Source of the DNA: Sphingomonas sp. Leaf34
Lineage (GTDB): Bacteria; Pseudomonadota; Alphaproteobacteria; Sphingomonadales; Sphingomonadaceae
DNA: 64,000 nt
Direction: 5' to 3'
NCBI RefSeq assembly: GCF_001421805.1
Contig: NZ_LMLC01000004.1
Span: 62,001-126,000, forward strand
The position numbers and the translations under genes are program-made. Of this stretch, positions 1 to 8,519 are shown piece after piece. Within the stretch, counting starts at the first letter, position 1. The number at the start of each line of letters is the position of its first letter. The notes beneath the pieces were generated by a model. The model was given only the letters and a program-made list of their open reading frames with translations, ran no database searches and was not told where the DNA came from.

Positions 1-1
1 C

Positions 2-691
2 GATCGCGACCGCACGCGTGGCGCCGCGTCGATCGTCCTCGAGGACGACGATCCAGTGCTGGCCGCAGTCTGCAGCGCGGCGGCGAAGACCGGACTATGG
101 GTGCATCTTGGTTCGCTCGCGGTGCGCCGTTCCGACGGGAAGTTCGCCAATCGGGGCTTCGTGATCGACGGAACGGGGGCAATTCGCGCGCGCTACGACA
201 AGCTGCATCTGTTCGATGTGGACCTACCGACCGGCGAAAGCTGGCGTGAATCCGCGGCGTATGTCGCTGGCGATACGGCAAGTGTGGTCGATACCCCCGT
301 CGGCAGGCTGGGTGCCTCGATCTGCTATGATCTGCGCTTTGCCGATCTGTACCGCGCGCTGAGCGATGCGGGCGCGACGCTCCTCTCGGTGCCGGCGGCG
401 TTCACGCGGCCGACCGGCGCCGCACACTGGCACATCCTGTTGCGTGCGCGTGCGATCGAGGCCGGCGCTTATGTCGTCGCGGCGGCACAGACCGGCGTCC
501 ATGCCGACGGTCGCGCGACCTATGGCCATTCGCTGGTGATCGATCCCTGGGGCGAGGTGGTCCTTGACATGGGCGAGCCGGCCGGGCTGGCATTCGCAGA
601 GATCGACCCGGCGCGCGTCGCGGCGGTCCGGTCGCGTATGCCGGTACTCCAGCATCGCCGCGCGATCCCACCCGTTACGATCGTCCGATGA
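2..691 (+). CDS. Carbon-nitrogen hydrolase (nitrilase superfamily), 5' end outside window
   Basis: The reading frame is open from the left edge, so the start and the first part of the enzyme, including the catalytic Glu, are missing. What is visible (229 residues) holds the catalytic Lys in RYDKLHLF (codon at 200) and the catalytic Cys in GASICYDLRF (codon at 323-325), followed by the usual ...HWHILLRARAIE segment. These are hallmarks of the omega-amidase/Nit2-like branch of the nitrilase superfamily, which hydrolyses amides; the substrate is not readable from sequence. Its stop overlaps the next start (ATGA), so it is translationally coupled to the DUF1178 gene, a pairing commonly seen in alphaproteobacteria. 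Confidence 0.9.
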   Translation, partial: DRDRTRGAASIVLEDDDPVLAAVCSAAAKTGLWVHLGSLAVRRSDGKFANRGFVIDGTGAIRARYDKLHLFDVDLPTGESWRESAAYVAGDTASVVDTPVGRLGASICYDLRFADLYRALSDAGATLLSVPAAFTRPTGAAHWHILLRARAIEAGAYVVAAAQTGVHADGRATYGHSLVIDPWGEVVLDMGEPAGLAFAEIDPARVAAVRSRMPVLQHRRAIPPVTIVR

Positions 692-1119
692 TCGTCTTCG
701 ACCTTAAATGCGGCGGCGGTCATGTGTTCGAGGCACGGTTCGCGTCGAGCGGCGCCTATGAGGATCAGCGCCGGGCGGGGCAGGTTCGATGCCCAGTGTG
801 CGACGATTGCGAAATCGGCAAGGCGGTGATGGCGCCCGCCATTGCCGGCAAGGGCAACCGCAAGCCCGATGCACCGACGCCGGATGCGATCAAGTCGCTG
901 ATGACCGAACTTGCGCATCAGCAGGCCGAGGCGTTGAAAGTGTCCGAGTGGGTCGGCACCGCATTCGCCGATCGCGCCCGTGCGATGCATCTCGGCGAGG
1001 AGCGACATGCCACCATTCACGGCCAGACCAGTCTTGCGGAGGCCAAGGCGCTGGTCGCAGAGGGCGTACCCGTCGCACCGCTCCTGATGCCCATGACACC
1101 GCCCGAAAAGCTGAACTGA
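688..1119 (+). CDS. DUF1178 family protein
   Basis: A 143-residue protein that starts inside the stop codon of the upstream hydrolase. The N-terminus MIVFDLKC and four cysteines (C8, then C35, C38 and C41 in CPVCDDC) suggest a small zinc-binding fold. The C-terminal half holds a conserved stretch around TIHGQTSLAEAKALVAEG and ends with PVAPLLMP. These features match the DUF1178 family, whose function is unknown. The tight coupling with a nitrilase-type hydrolase is recurrent in related genomes and hints at a shared role, but that is inference. Confidence 0.88.
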   Translation: MIVFDLKCGGGHVFEARFASSGAYEDQRRAGQVRCPVCDDCEIGKAVMAPAIAGKGNRKPDAPTPDAIKSLMTELAHQQAEALKVSEWVGTAFADRARAMHLGEERHATIHGQTSLAEAKALVAEGVPVAPLLMPMTPPEKLN

Positions 1120-1165
1120 GATATCGCACCGTAGCGCGAGGCATCCGCGACTGCGCGGTAGAAGC

Positions 1166-1242
1166 TGGTGCCCCCGGCGAGATTTGAACACGCGGCCTAC
1201 GGTTTAGGAAACCGTCGCTCTATCCGGCTGAGCTACGGGGGC
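1166..1242 (-). tRNA. tRNA-Arg (anticodon CCT)
   Basis: Read on the minus strand this folds into a full cloverleaf of 77 nt with an encoded CCA. The acceptor stem starts GCCCCCG, the D arm is GCTCAGCCGGATAGAGC, and the anticodon stem ACGGT/ACCGT encloses loop TTCCTAA, giving CCT, which reads AGG. The T arm is GCGTG-TTCAAAT-CTCGC and has one T-T mismatch in the stem. The tRNA lies downstream of and antisense to the DUF1178 gene. Confidence 0.96.
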
Positions 1243-1353
1243 ATCGGGTCGCGCAATACCGCGGTCGTTGACGACGATCAAGCGCGCGGCGTTCGCGCAG
1301 ACGTCCGGCCGGATATGATCTGCTCAACAGGGCCGGATGGACCTAGTATCAAG

Positions 1354-1384
1354 GGCGGCGGGTATCGCGTGAATCCCCGCCGCC
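1354..1384 (-). terminator. Hairpin terminator after the DUF2945-SWIB operon
   Basis: A perfect 9-bp inverted repeat (GGCGGCGGG / CCCGCCGCC) with a 13-nt loop lies just past the SWIB gene stop on the minus strand. It is followed by CTTGATA, which is only weakly T-rich, so termination strength is uncertain. Confidence 0.5.
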
Positions 1385-1406
1385 GCTTGTCGTGCAGTGC
1401 TAGCTG

Positions 1407-1667
1407 TTAGGCCTTGACGTGCTGCGAGATGTACTTGTTCATCTCGAACATCGTGCACTTGTCACGCCCGAAGACCTTCTTCAGCTTCTCGTCCGCGAGG
1501 ATCTCGCGCTTGTTCTCAGGGTTCTGGAGGTTGTGCGCCTTGATGTAGACCCACACCTTGCTGATCACTTCGCTGCGCGGCAGCTTGTCGTTGCCGACGA
1601 TCTCGCCGAGCTCGGGAGAGGGCTGAACGGGGGCGTGGATGCCGCCGGTCTTGGGAGCTGTAGCCAT
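1407..1667 (-). CDS. SWIB/MDM2 domain protein
   Basis: An 86-residue protein consisting almost entirely of one SWIB/MDM2 domain. The segment LPRSEVISKVWVYIKAHNLQ, then ILADEKLKKVFG and FEMNKYISQHV, are diagnostic for the fold known from SWI/SNF complexes and also found alone in bacteria such as Chlamydia and in many alphaproteobacteria. The start MATAPKTGG at 1667 is chosen because AGGAAGG lies 7 nt upstream; an ATG six bases earlier sits too close to that site. The frame stays open upstream but without a better start. It follows the DUF2945 gene by 47 nt on the same strand, so the two are probably cotranscribed. The role in bacteria is unclear; DNA or nucleoid association is inference. Confidence 0.9.
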   Translation of the reverse strand: MATAPKTGGIHAPVQPSPELGEIVGNDKLPRSEVISKVWVYIKAHNLQNPENKREILADEKLKKVFGRDKCTMFEMNKYISQHVKA

Positions 1668-1714
1668 AAGCATTCCTTCCTGTTGCGCGCGTGCGTTTGG
1701 CACTGCGCGCGTGG

Positions 1715-1918
1715 TCACGCCTTGGTGAGCGCGTCCGCCTTGTGCGCTGCCTTGCCGCCCTTGTCACTCTTTACGATGAACTGCGGGTCCTCCTTGGAGG
1801 CCCTGACGGTGTGGCCCTTGATCTTCGTGTCGCTGGTCTGTTTCTTTTCGACGGTGCCGTGCGCCTCGCCGCCGTGCGATTTCCAGGTGACCTCGTCGCC
1901 CTTCTTTGGATCCTTCAT
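1715..1918 (-). CDS. DUF2945 (hypervirulence-associated TUDOR-like domain) protein
   Basis: A 67-residue lysine-rich protein. [20 protein letters not shown], followed by [15 protein letters not shown] and [20 protein letters not shown], is typical of DUF2945 proteins, described as a small TUDOR-like beta barrel. The start at 1918 is preceded by AAGGAGA at good spacing (GATGCGACG follows the AGGAG core), whereas the longer frame has no such signal. It is the first gene of a two-gene unit with the SWIB protein and is divergent from frmA. Function is unknown; homologs are often annotated as stress-linked. Confidence 0.85.
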   Translation of the reverse strand: MKDPKKGDEVTWKSHGGEAHGTVEKKQTSDTKIKGHTVRASKEDPQFIVKSDKGGKAAHKADALTKA

Positions 1919-2037
1919 CGTCGCATCTCCTTGATTTGCAACGATCAAGCGCCGGAAGGCGGGTTTGGTTGCATGTCGCGCGGGTTGCAGACGGGCGGCC
2001 CGCGAGGCATCAGGGCGGCAATCAAGGAGACCGACCG

Positions 2038-3144
2038 ATGAAGACCCGCGCCGCCGTAGCGTTCGAGGCAAAAAAACCGCTCGAGATCGTCGAACTCGAC
2101 CTCGAGGGACCGAAATCCGGCGAAGTGCTCGTCGAAATCATGGCGACGGGCATCTGCCACACCGACGCGTACACGCTCGACGGGCTTGATTCGGAAGGGT
2201 TGTTTCCGAGCGTGCTGGGTCATGAAGGCGCCGGCATCGTTCGCGAGATCGGCGCGGGCGTGACCAGCGTCGCGGTCGGCGATCACGTGATCCCGCTCTA
2301 CACGCCCGAATGCCGCCAGTGTAAGTCGTGCCTTAGCGGCAAGACCAACCTGTGCACCGCGATCCGCGCGACGCAGGGCAAGGGGCTGATGCCCGACGGG
2401 ACGACGCGGTTCAGCTACAAGGGCCAGCCGATCTTCCATTACATGGGCTGCTCGACCTTCTCGAACTTCACCGTATTGCCCGAGATCGCGGTCGCCAAGA
2501 TCCGTGAGGACGCGCCGTTCGACACCAGCTGCTATATCGGGTGCGGCGTGACGACGGGGGTTGGCGCGGTCGTGCACACCGCCAAGGTCCAGCCGGGCGA
2601 CACCGTCGTCGTGTTCGGGCTCGGCGGGATCGGGCTGAACGTGATCCAGGGCGCCAAGCTCGCAGGCGCCGGCATGATCGTCGGCGTCGACATCAACCCC
2701 GACCGCGAGGAATGGGGCCGTCGCTTCGGCATGACGCATTTCGCCAACCCCAAGGATGTGGGCGACATCGTGCCGCATATCGTCGCGCTCACCGACGGCG
2801 GCGCGGACTTCACCTTCGATGCGACCGGCAACACCACCGTGATGCGCCAGGCGCTCGAGGCGTGCCACCGCGGCTGGGGCACGTCGATCGTGATCGGCGT
2901 GGCCGAGGCGGGCAAGGAAATCTCGACACGGCCGTTCCAGCTCGTCACCGGGCGCAACTGGCGCGGGACCGCGTTCGGCGGCGCGCGCGGGCGGACCGAT
3001 ACGCCCAAGATCGTCGACTGGTACATGAACGGCATGATCGAGATCGACCCGATGATCACGCACCGGCTGACGCTCGACGAGATCAACAAGGGCTTCGACC
3101 TGATGCACGCCGGCGAGAGCATCCGCTCCGTCGTGATCTACTGA
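2038..3144 (+). CDS. frmA: S-(hydroxymethyl)glutathione dehydrogenase / class III alcohol dehydrogenase
   Basis: A 368-residue zinc alcohol dehydrogenase that oxidises S-hydroxymethylglutathione (formaldehyde plus glutathione) to S-formylglutathione with NAD. Class III features: catalytic zinc ligands in GICHTDAYT (C40) and GHEGAG (H62), the structural zinc cysteines C92, C95, C98 and C106, and the nucleotide-binding segment [14 protein letters not shown]. The ATG at 2038 has AAGGAGA 8 nt upstream; the longer upstream frame is not conserved in style. The next gene begins 9 nt after the stop, and fghA follows, so the whole two-step formaldehyde detoxification path is in one operon. It may also reduce S-nitrosoglutathione, as known for this class. 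Confidence 0.96.
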   Translation: MKTRAAVAFEAKKPLEIVELDLEGPKSGEVLVEIMATGICHTDAYTLDGLDSEGLFPSVLGHEGAGIVREIGAGVTSVAVGDHVIPLYTPECRQCKSCLSGKTNLCTAIRATQGKGLMPDGTTRFSYKGQPIFHYMGCSTFSNFTVLPEIAVAKIREDAPFDTSCYIGCGVTTGVGAVVHTAKVQPGDTVVVFGLGGIGLNVIQGAKLAGAGMIVGVDINPDREEWGRRFGMTHFANPKDVGDIVPHIVALTDGGADFTFDATGNTTVMRQALEACHRGWGTSIVIGVAEAGKEISTRPFQLVTGRNWRGTAFGGARGRTDTPKIVDWYMNGMIEIDPMITHRLTLDEINKGFDLMHAGESIRSVVIY

Positions 3145-3153
3145 GGAGCGGCC

Positions 3154-3537
3154 ATGTTCACGCACATCATGCTCGGCGCCGACGATATCGCGGCATCGAA
3201 GGCGTTCTACGACGCGGCGCTGGGCGCGCTGGGCGTGCCCGAGGGCGTCGTCGATGACTGGGGCCGGGTGGTCTACGCGCATGCCGGTGGCCGCTTCCTG
3301 CTGACCAAGCCGATCGACGGGCAGCCGGCCAGCCACGGCAATGGCAGCACGATGGGGTTCGCCGCGGCCTCGACCGATGCGGCGGATGCGTGGCACGCGG
3401 CCGGCCTCGCGCATGGCGGCACGGCCTGCGAGGATCCGCCGGGCGTGCGCGATGCGACCGGCGGGCGGAAACTGTATCTGGCGTATCTGCGCGATCCGTC
3501 GGGCAACAAGATCTGCGCGCTGCACCGGGTCGCGTGA
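3154..3537 (+). CDS. VOC (glyoxalase/bleomycin-resistance fold) family protein
   Basis: A 127-residue single-module protein beginning MFTHIMLGADDIAASKAFYD, the standard opening of vicinal-oxygen-chelate proteins, and ending YLRDPSGNKICALH, which carries the conserved C-terminal strand and metal-ligand region. It lies between frmA (9 nt gap) and fghA (its TGA overlaps the ATG by one base), so it is almost certainly cotranscribed with the formaldehyde pathway. A glutathione-linked lyase, isomerase or thiol-adduct role is plausible from context but not proven. Confidence 0.9.
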   Translation: MFTHIMLGADDIAASKAFYDAALGALGVPEGVVDDWGRVVYAHAGGRFLLTKPIDGQPASHGNGSTMGFAAASTDAADAWHAAGLAHGGTACEDPPGVRDATGGRKLYLAYLRDPSGNKICALHRVA

Positions 3538-4382
3538 TGGAGACTGTCTCCACCAGCAAGGCCTATGGCGGCACCCAGGGCGTGTACCGCCACGCCTCGA
3601 CCGCGACCGGCACCGACATGAGCTTCGCCGTCTACGTCCCGCCGCATGACGAGGGCGCGCGGTTGCCGGTGCTGTGGTTCCTGTCTGGGCTGACGTGCAC
3701 GCATGCCAACGTCATGGACAAGGGCGAGTATCGCCGCGCCTGCGCCGAGCTCGGCGTGATCCTGGTCGCGCCCGATACCTCGCCGCGCGGCGACGACGTG
3801 CCCGACGACGACGCGTATGATTTCGGCAAGGGTGCGGGCTTCTACGTCGATGCGACGCAGGAGCCCTGGGCGGCCAATTTTCGGATGCGGTCCTATGTCG
3901 AGGACGAACTGCCTGCGCTGATCGCGGCGCAGTTTCCGATGGCGGATATGAGCCGGCAGGGGATCATGGGGCATTCGATGGGCGGGCACGGCGCGCTGAC
4001 GATCGCGCTGCGCAATCCGGATCGGTTCAGGAGCGTCTCGGCGTTCGCGCCGATCGTGGCGCCGTTGCAGTGCGCCTGGGGCGAGAAGGCGCTTGGCGGG
4101 TATCTCGGGCCCGATCGGATGGCGTGGCGATCGTACGACGCGTGTGCGCTGATCGCGGATGGAGCGCGGGTGGCGGAGATCCTCGTCGATCAGGGCGATG
4201 CGGATGGGTTCCTTGCCGAGCAGCTGAAGCCGGAATTGCTCGCGGAGGCGTGCGCGGCGGGGATCGGGCTGACGCTTCGAATGCAGCCGGGGTATGATCA
4301 CAGCTACAACTTCATCTCGACGTTCATGGGCGAGCATGTCGCCTGGCATGCCGAGCGGCTGGCGTACCGTCGGGTCGGGTAA
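3537..4382 (+). CDS. fghA: S-formylglutathione hydrolase
   Basis: A 281-residue esterase-D-type alpha/beta hydrolase that releases formate and glutathione from S-formylglutathione. Visible motifs: the family signature LSGLTCTHAN near residue 50, the nucleophile Ser147 in GHSMGGHGAL, the acidic residue in the DQGDAD stretch (D221 or D223) and His255 in GYDHSYNFI. The chosen ATG at 3537 shares its A with the stop of the VOC gene; the longer frame reads through that gene and is discarded. It completes the glutathione-dependent formaldehyde oxidation started by frmA. Confidence 0.95.
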   Translation: METVSTSKAYGGTQGVYRHASTATGTDMSFAVYVPPHDEGARLPVLWFLSGLTCTHANVMDKGEYRRACAELGVILVAPDTSPRGDDVPDDDAYDFGKGAGFYVDATQEPWAANFRMRSYVEDELPALIAAQFPMADMSRQGIMGHSMGGHGALTIALRNPDRFRSVSAFAPIVAPLQCAWGEKALGGYLGPDRMAWRSYDACALIADGARVAEILVDQGDADGFLAEQLKPELLAEACAAGIGLTLRMQPGYDHSYNFISTFMGEHVAWHAERLAYRRVG

Positions 4383-4419
4383 GGAGCTTGGGGTAGCCGT
4401 TGGCTTGTTTACGGTTACC

Positions 4420-4516
4420 CCCCCTTCCGTCATCCTGCCGAACGTCAGGACCCAGGGTTACGGACGTGACGCTGCTTGGCACTGGGTCCTGACTTTCGTC
4501 AGGATGACGAAGGGGG
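4420..4516. repeat. Palindromic repeat, class A (CGTCATCCTG...CAGGATGACG)
   Basis: Imperfect inverted repeat with about 35-nt arms around a 27-nt centre. The right arm is the same as the arms of the copy at 41763-41844 except for one base (GGACCCAG versus GGATCCAG). It lies between fghA and the TonB receptor gene (convergent), where it could also act as a transcriptional barrier. Confidence 0.85.
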
Positions 4517-4530
4517 CGGCTGCCGCGTAA

Positions 4531-4652
4531 ATCCTCCCCCGCCGGGGGGAGGTGGCTGGCGCTTGCCGAACGGAGGGGGAGGGCAGGGAAACCTGCGTTG
4601 CGTGTCCTCCCCCTCCGTCGCTTCGCGCCACCTCCCCCTGGCGGGGGAGGAT
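4531..4652. repeat. Palindromic repeat, class B (ATCCTCCCCCGC...GCGGGGGAGGAT)
   Basis: About 122 nt with long imperfect inverted arms: each end is a short GC hairpin (CTCCCCCGCCGGGGGGAG, and CCTCCCCCTGGCGGGGGAGG), with an inner complementary pair CGGAGGGGGAGG / CCTCCCCCTCCG. The same element recurs at 58402-58526 and, more diverged, at 48729-48845. Together with the class A copy it fills the gap between fghA and the TonB receptor; nothing else was seen there. Confidence 0.85.
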
Positions 4653-4686
4653 CGTTAGCGGGGCAGCATGCATACTTTGCGCAACC

Positions 4687-7677
4687 TCAGAACTTGAACC
4701 CCGCCGCTACGCCATACCGTCGCGGTTCGATCGTGAAGATGTTGGTGAACAGCCCGGCCGACTGATCGGTGACATATTGCCCGGTGATCGCGTTGTTGTT
4801 GGCCAGGTTCTGCACGAAGCCGCGGACGTAGAACCGGTCTTCGCGCGCGTTGAGCTGGACCTGCATGTTGACCACCGCATAGCCCGGGATGCGGTCGACG
4901 GTGGTGTTGAAGATGCTGGCCGCGAACCCGCCGGTGTAGTTGAGATCCGCGCGCGGGACGAGGTTCATGCCGTTGGCAAAGTCGATCGTGTACTGCGCGC
5001 CGACCGACCATTTGTACGTCGGCGCCTGCGGCAGACGGTTGCCGCGGATGTTGGTCGTCACGCCGTCGAGCACCGATACGCCGCTCGCCGCCGCATTCGC
5101 GCCCAGTGCCGAGCAGATACCGAATGCGCCGGTCGCCGCGACCGTCGGGATTGCGGTGGGGCCGCGTAGGCCGACCGCGCGATTGACCACCGTGACATAG
5201 CCGTTCGACAGCGCGGCATTGCCCGCCGCGTTGGGCACGACGACGCAGTTTGATGCGTTGGTGATGTCCTTGATGATCACCGCGTCGGCCCGCCCGCCCG
5301 ACACGTCGCGCGGATTGACCAGGAACTTGTCGCTCGACACCTTCGAATGCAAATAGCTCGCATTCATGTTGACGACGAACGCTGGGATCGGGCTCATGAT
5401 CGCCTCGGCCTCCACGCCATAGATATCGGCGTTGACGTTGTCGTTGACCGAGGTGCGCGCGACGATCCGGCTCAGCTGCAGGTTCTTGTACTGGTAATAG
5501 AAGCCGGTGAGGTTCAGCCTGAACTGGCCGCCGCCAAAGGTGTTTTTCGAGCCGATCTCGTATGCGTTGACCTGTTCCGGCTCGAACGTGCTGCTGACGT
5601 TGAACAGCGGCAGCAGCGGCGGGTTGATCCCGCCCGACTTATACCCGCGCGAATAGGAAGCGTAGAGCAGGTTGTTCTCGGTGATCCGGTAGTCGAGCAC
5701 CGCGCGCCCGGTAAGCCGCGAGAAGCTGACCTGCGCATTGGCGAATTCCTGCCGGCCGGGTAGATTGGGGTCGAAATCGACCGTGCCATAGTTCAGCCCC
5801 TGCTCGATGCCCGTCGCGCCGATCGGAGTCAGCACATTGAGCGCGAGGTTGCGCGCCTGGTCGGTCTTCTTGTCGCGATTGTAGCGCAGGCCGACAGTTA
5901 GCTTGAGCGCGTCGGTGAACTTGAAATAGGTCTCGCCGAAGATGCCGTAGGATTTTAGGCGGAACTCGGTGTCGCTGTTGCGATAGAAGGGCGTCGCCAG
6001 GAAATAGCCGTTGCCCGCGGGCAGCCCGAGCCCCGCCGCGTTCGCCGAGCCGAGGATACCCGAGGCGTAATCGAGCCCGAACGCGTTGACGAAATAATCG
6101 GTGTTGGTGGATTTGCTGTCGACATAGATGCCGCCGAGCAGGAAGTTGAACATTCCGTCGAAATTGCTGTCGAGATGCGCCTCGGCCGAATATTGGCGAT
6201 TCTTCTGGCGCGAGCGGTCGAAGTCGAGGCTCTGCGGATAACAGCCGATCGAATTGCCGCCATAGATGCCGACATTGTTCGGATCGGCTGCCGACTGGCA
6301 TGCACCCCCGGCCGGGCCGTTGGGGATCAGCGTCTGCCGCACGCCGTTGAGGAAGGCGAACGGCGATCCGGTGCGCGCCAGCGCGTTAAGCGTGGCGAGC
6401 CCGGCGTTGTTGGTCAGCGAGTTTTCGACCGCGAGGTTGTAGTCGGTGCCGCTGTCGACGACGTTGCGCGTATAGCCGCCGGTGAAGTTCAGGCTGACGG
6501 GGCCAAAATCATGGAAGATCTTCGCGGTATATTGTTCCTCCTTGGCGAAATAGGTCGGGCTATAGTCGAGCGATACGGTGCGGACATCACGCGGATTGAC
6601 GACGCCGGCATAGCTGTCCTGCCCGTACAGGCTCTGCAGACCGAACCGCGCCAGCGCGGGGTTGTTGACCGCGAAGAACTCGTTCGAGCTGAGTACCGCG
6701 GCAAGCGTCGAATTGCCGTTCGCGGTTTCGTTGGCGAGCCGGTCGGGCAGGCACCCGAGCACGCCCGTCGGGTCACGGTGGCACAGCTGTTTCTGCAGTC
6801 GCGAGCGATCGTCCTTCTCGCGGAAATAATAGCCGATCAGGTCGATCCGCGTGGCACTGGTCGGCTCCCACGACAGCGTGCCGCGAACCGAATAGAGATC
6901 GCGCCCGTCGATCTTGCGACCGTCATAGAGGTTCTTGGTATAGCCGTCGCGGTTGAGATAGGTTCCGGCCACGCGGATGCCGAGCGTGTCGGTGAAGGGC
7001 AGGTTGAACATCGCCTTCACGCGCTTCGAGTCGTAGTTGCCGTATTCGAACTCGGCGGCGGAATGGATCGCGGACAGATCGGGCTTGGCGGAGATGAAGT
7101 TGACCACGCCCGAGGTCGCATTACGGCCGAACAAAGTACCCTGCGGTCCGCGCAGGACCTCGATCCGCTCGAGATCGAAGAACTCGCTCTCGAACAGGCG
7201 GGTCGTGACCAGCGGCATGTCGTTGACGTGGATCGCGGTCGCCGTGTCGCAAGTCGCGCCGGTGCACAGATCGCCGATCCCGCGGATCGTGAAGCTCGAC
7301 GTGGTGAAGTTGGTCTTGGTGAAGGTGACGTTGGGCAGCGTTTGCTGGAGCGCGCTCGGGTTGACGATCTGCTGCTTGGCGATGTTGTCCGCGGTAAAGG
7401 CACTCACAGCAATCGGAACGTCCTGCAAACGCTGCGATTGGCGTTGCGCGGTAATCACGATATCCTGCGATGCGTAGGCGCTCGATGACGTGTCTGCCGG
7501 AGCGGTCTGCGTCGACGTCGTTTGCGTCGACGTCGTTGGCGTTGACGGGGCTTCCTGCCCCGGACCGTTGGTGGGTGCGGTATTTTCAGCGGACGTTGTG
7601 GTCGCGGTCTGCGCCATTGCCGGCGCAATCGACAGGAGTATCATCGCCGATGCGGCGAGCAATTCGAACTTTGCCAT
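4687..7677 (-). CDS. TonB-dependent outer-membrane receptor
   Basis: A 996-residue receptor. It has a signal peptide ending at AMA/Q near residue 22, a Thr/Pro/Ser-rich linker, then the TonB-box and plug start DIVITAQRQSQRLQDVPIAV. The plug holds LRGPQGTLFGRNATSG near residues 170-190, and the beta barrel ends in Phe (VAAGFKF) as outer-membrane proteins do. Cysteine pairs such as CTGATC in the plug and several in barrel loops may form disulfides. It stands alone, with no inner-membrane transporter, ECF sigma factor or degradative gene next to it, so the ligand cannot be inferred. Sphingomonads carry many such receptors, often for plant-derived oligosaccharides or siderophores. Confidence 0.95.
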   Translation of the reverse strand: MAKFELLAASAMILLSIAPAMAQTATTTSAENTAPTNGPGQEAPSTPTTSTQTTSTQTAPADTSSSAYASQDIVITAQRQSQRLQDVPIAVSAFTADNIAKQQIVNPSALQQTLPNVTFTKTNFTTSSFTIRGIGDLCTGATCDTATAIHVNDMPLVTTRLFESEFFDLERIEVLRGPQGTLFGRNATSGVVNFISAKPDLSAIHSAAEFEYGNYDSKRVKAMFNLPFTDTLGIRVAGTYLNRDGYTKNLYDGRKIDGRDLYSVRGTLSWEPTSATRIDLIGYYFREKDDRSRLQKQLCHRDPTGVLGCLPDRLANETANGNSTLAAVLSSNEFFAVNNPALARFGLQSLYGQDSYAGVVNPRDVRTVSLDYSPTYFAKEEQYTAKIFHDFGPVSLNFTGGYTRNVVDSGTDYNLAVENSLTNNAGLATLNALARTGSPFAFLNGVRQTLIPNGPAGGACQSAADPNNVGIYGGNSIGCYPQSLDFDRSRQKNRQYSAEAHLDSNFDGMFNFLLGGIYVDSKSTNTDYFVNAFGLDYASGILGSANAAGLGLPAGNGYFLATPFYRNSDTEFRLKSYGIFGETYFKFTDALKLTVGLRYNRDKKTDQARNLALNVLTPIGATGIEQGLNYGTVDFDPNLPGRQEFANAQVSFSRLTGRAVLDYRITENNLLYASYSRGYKSGGINPPLLPLFNVSSTFEPEQVNAYEIGSKNTFGGGQFRLNLTGFYYQYKNLQLSRIVARTSVNDNVNADIYGVEAEAIMSPIPAFVVNMNASYLHSKVSSDKFLVNPRDVSGGRADAVIIKDITNASNCVVVPNAAGNAALSNGYVTVVNRAVGLRGPTAIPTVAATGAFGICSALGANAAASGVSVLDGVTTNIRGNRLPQAPTYKWSVGAQYTIDFANGMNLVPRADLNYTGGFAASIFNTTVDRIPGYAVVNMQVQLNAREDRFYVRGFVQNLANNNAITGQYVTDQSAGLFTNIFTIEPRRYGVAAGFKF

Positions 7678-7880
7678 TGCAGTCCTCTCCCCGATCGTGC
7701 CGGTCTATGCCGATTCACGATTTCGTTTTTCAGGTATGGCGAAGTAACGACCAAAAAAATTAGCCGTCAACGCTTTTTCTTCCCCGGAAAACCGGGATTT
7801 ACTGCGCGTGGCCGAAATGAAACAGTTGCAAAAAAGGACCCATATTCCGATGTTTGGGTATGCTGACAAAGGGTGTTGCG
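7678..7880. promoter_or_regulatory. Divergent promoter region between the TonB receptor and folE
   Basis: About 200 nt, clearly more AT-rich than the surroundings, with runs such as CCAAAAAAATTAG and GCAAAAAAGG. It also holds the short inverted repeat CCCGG-AAAA-CCGGG at 7783-7796. Both flanking genes are transcribed outward. I see no riboswitch fold here and specifically no cobalamin box. Confidence 0.45.
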
Positions 7881-8519
7881 ATGCGGGATGAACTGGGCGA
7901 GCCCAAGGGGCGGTCGGTTGCGGAGGATGTGCTGGGTCCGGATGGCAAGGTGATTGTGCCCGATGACGTAGCGTCGGCGATCCGCACCCTGATCCGCTGG
8001 GCTGGCGACGATCCGACGCGCGAGGGGCTGCTCGATACGCCGCGTCGTGTTGCACGTGCGTGGAAGGAATATTGCGCGGGCTATGGCGATGATCCGGCCA
8101 AGCACCTCGAACGCGTGTTCGAGGAAGTGGGCGGTTATGACGAGATCGTGCTGCTCAAGGACATCCCGTTCCAGTCGCACTGCGAGCATCACATGGCGCC
8201 GATCATCGGCAAGGCGCATATCGCGTACCTGCCGCGCAACCATGTCGTCGGCATTTCGAAGCTCGCGCGCGTGCTGCACGGCTTCGCGCGGCGGTTGCAG
8301 GTGCAGGAGCGGCTGACCGCGGAGGTGGCCGATTGCATCTGGGACAACCTCAAGCCGCAAGGTGTCGCGGTGGTGATCGAGGCGAGCCATGCCTGCATGA
8401 CCGCGCGCGGCGTGCGGACGCCGGGGGTGACGATGGTCACCAGCCGGATGATGGGGGTGTTCCGCGACGACGAGCGCAGCCGCAAGGAAGTGCTGTCGTT
8501 GATGGGCGCGCGCGCATGA
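7881..8519 (+). CDS. folE: GTP cyclohydrolase I
   Basis: A 212-residue enzyme that converts GTP to dihydroneopterin triphosphate, the first step of folate synthesis. The zinc site is visible as C101 and H104 in [10 protein letters not shown] and C172 in [11 protein letters not shown], with the family block [18 protein letters not shown] near residue 45. The ATG at 7881 is preferred since AAAGGG lies about 8 nt upstream; an ATG at 7860 in frame would add seven residues and cannot be ruled out. Its stop overlaps the ATG of the next gene, forming a pterin operon with a reductase and folB. Confidence 0.95.
   Translation: MRDELGEPKGRSVAEDVLGPDGKVIVPDDVASAIRTLIRWAGDDPTREGLLDTPRRVARAWKEYCAGYGDDPAKHLERVFEEVGGYDEIVLLKDIPFQSHCEHHMAPIIGKAHIAYLPRNHVVGISKLARVLHGFARRLQVQERLTAEVADCIWDNLKPQGVAVVIEASHACMTARGVRTPGVTMVTSRMMGVFRDDERSRKEVLSLMGARA

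Noticed and set aside
1945..3525. Open frame of 526 codons antisense to frmA
   Set aside because: Shadow of the frmA and VOC genes; Arg/Asp/Ala-rich and without domains.
4420..4652. CRISPR array or insertion sequence remnant between fghA and the TonB gene
   Set aside because: There are no regular direct repeats with unique spacers and no transposase fragment; the structure is two different palindromes.
7678..7880. Possible cobalamin riboswitch before the TonB-dependent receptor
   Set aside because: No B12-box-like conserved segment and too little space with the divergent folE; the receptor ligand remains unknown.
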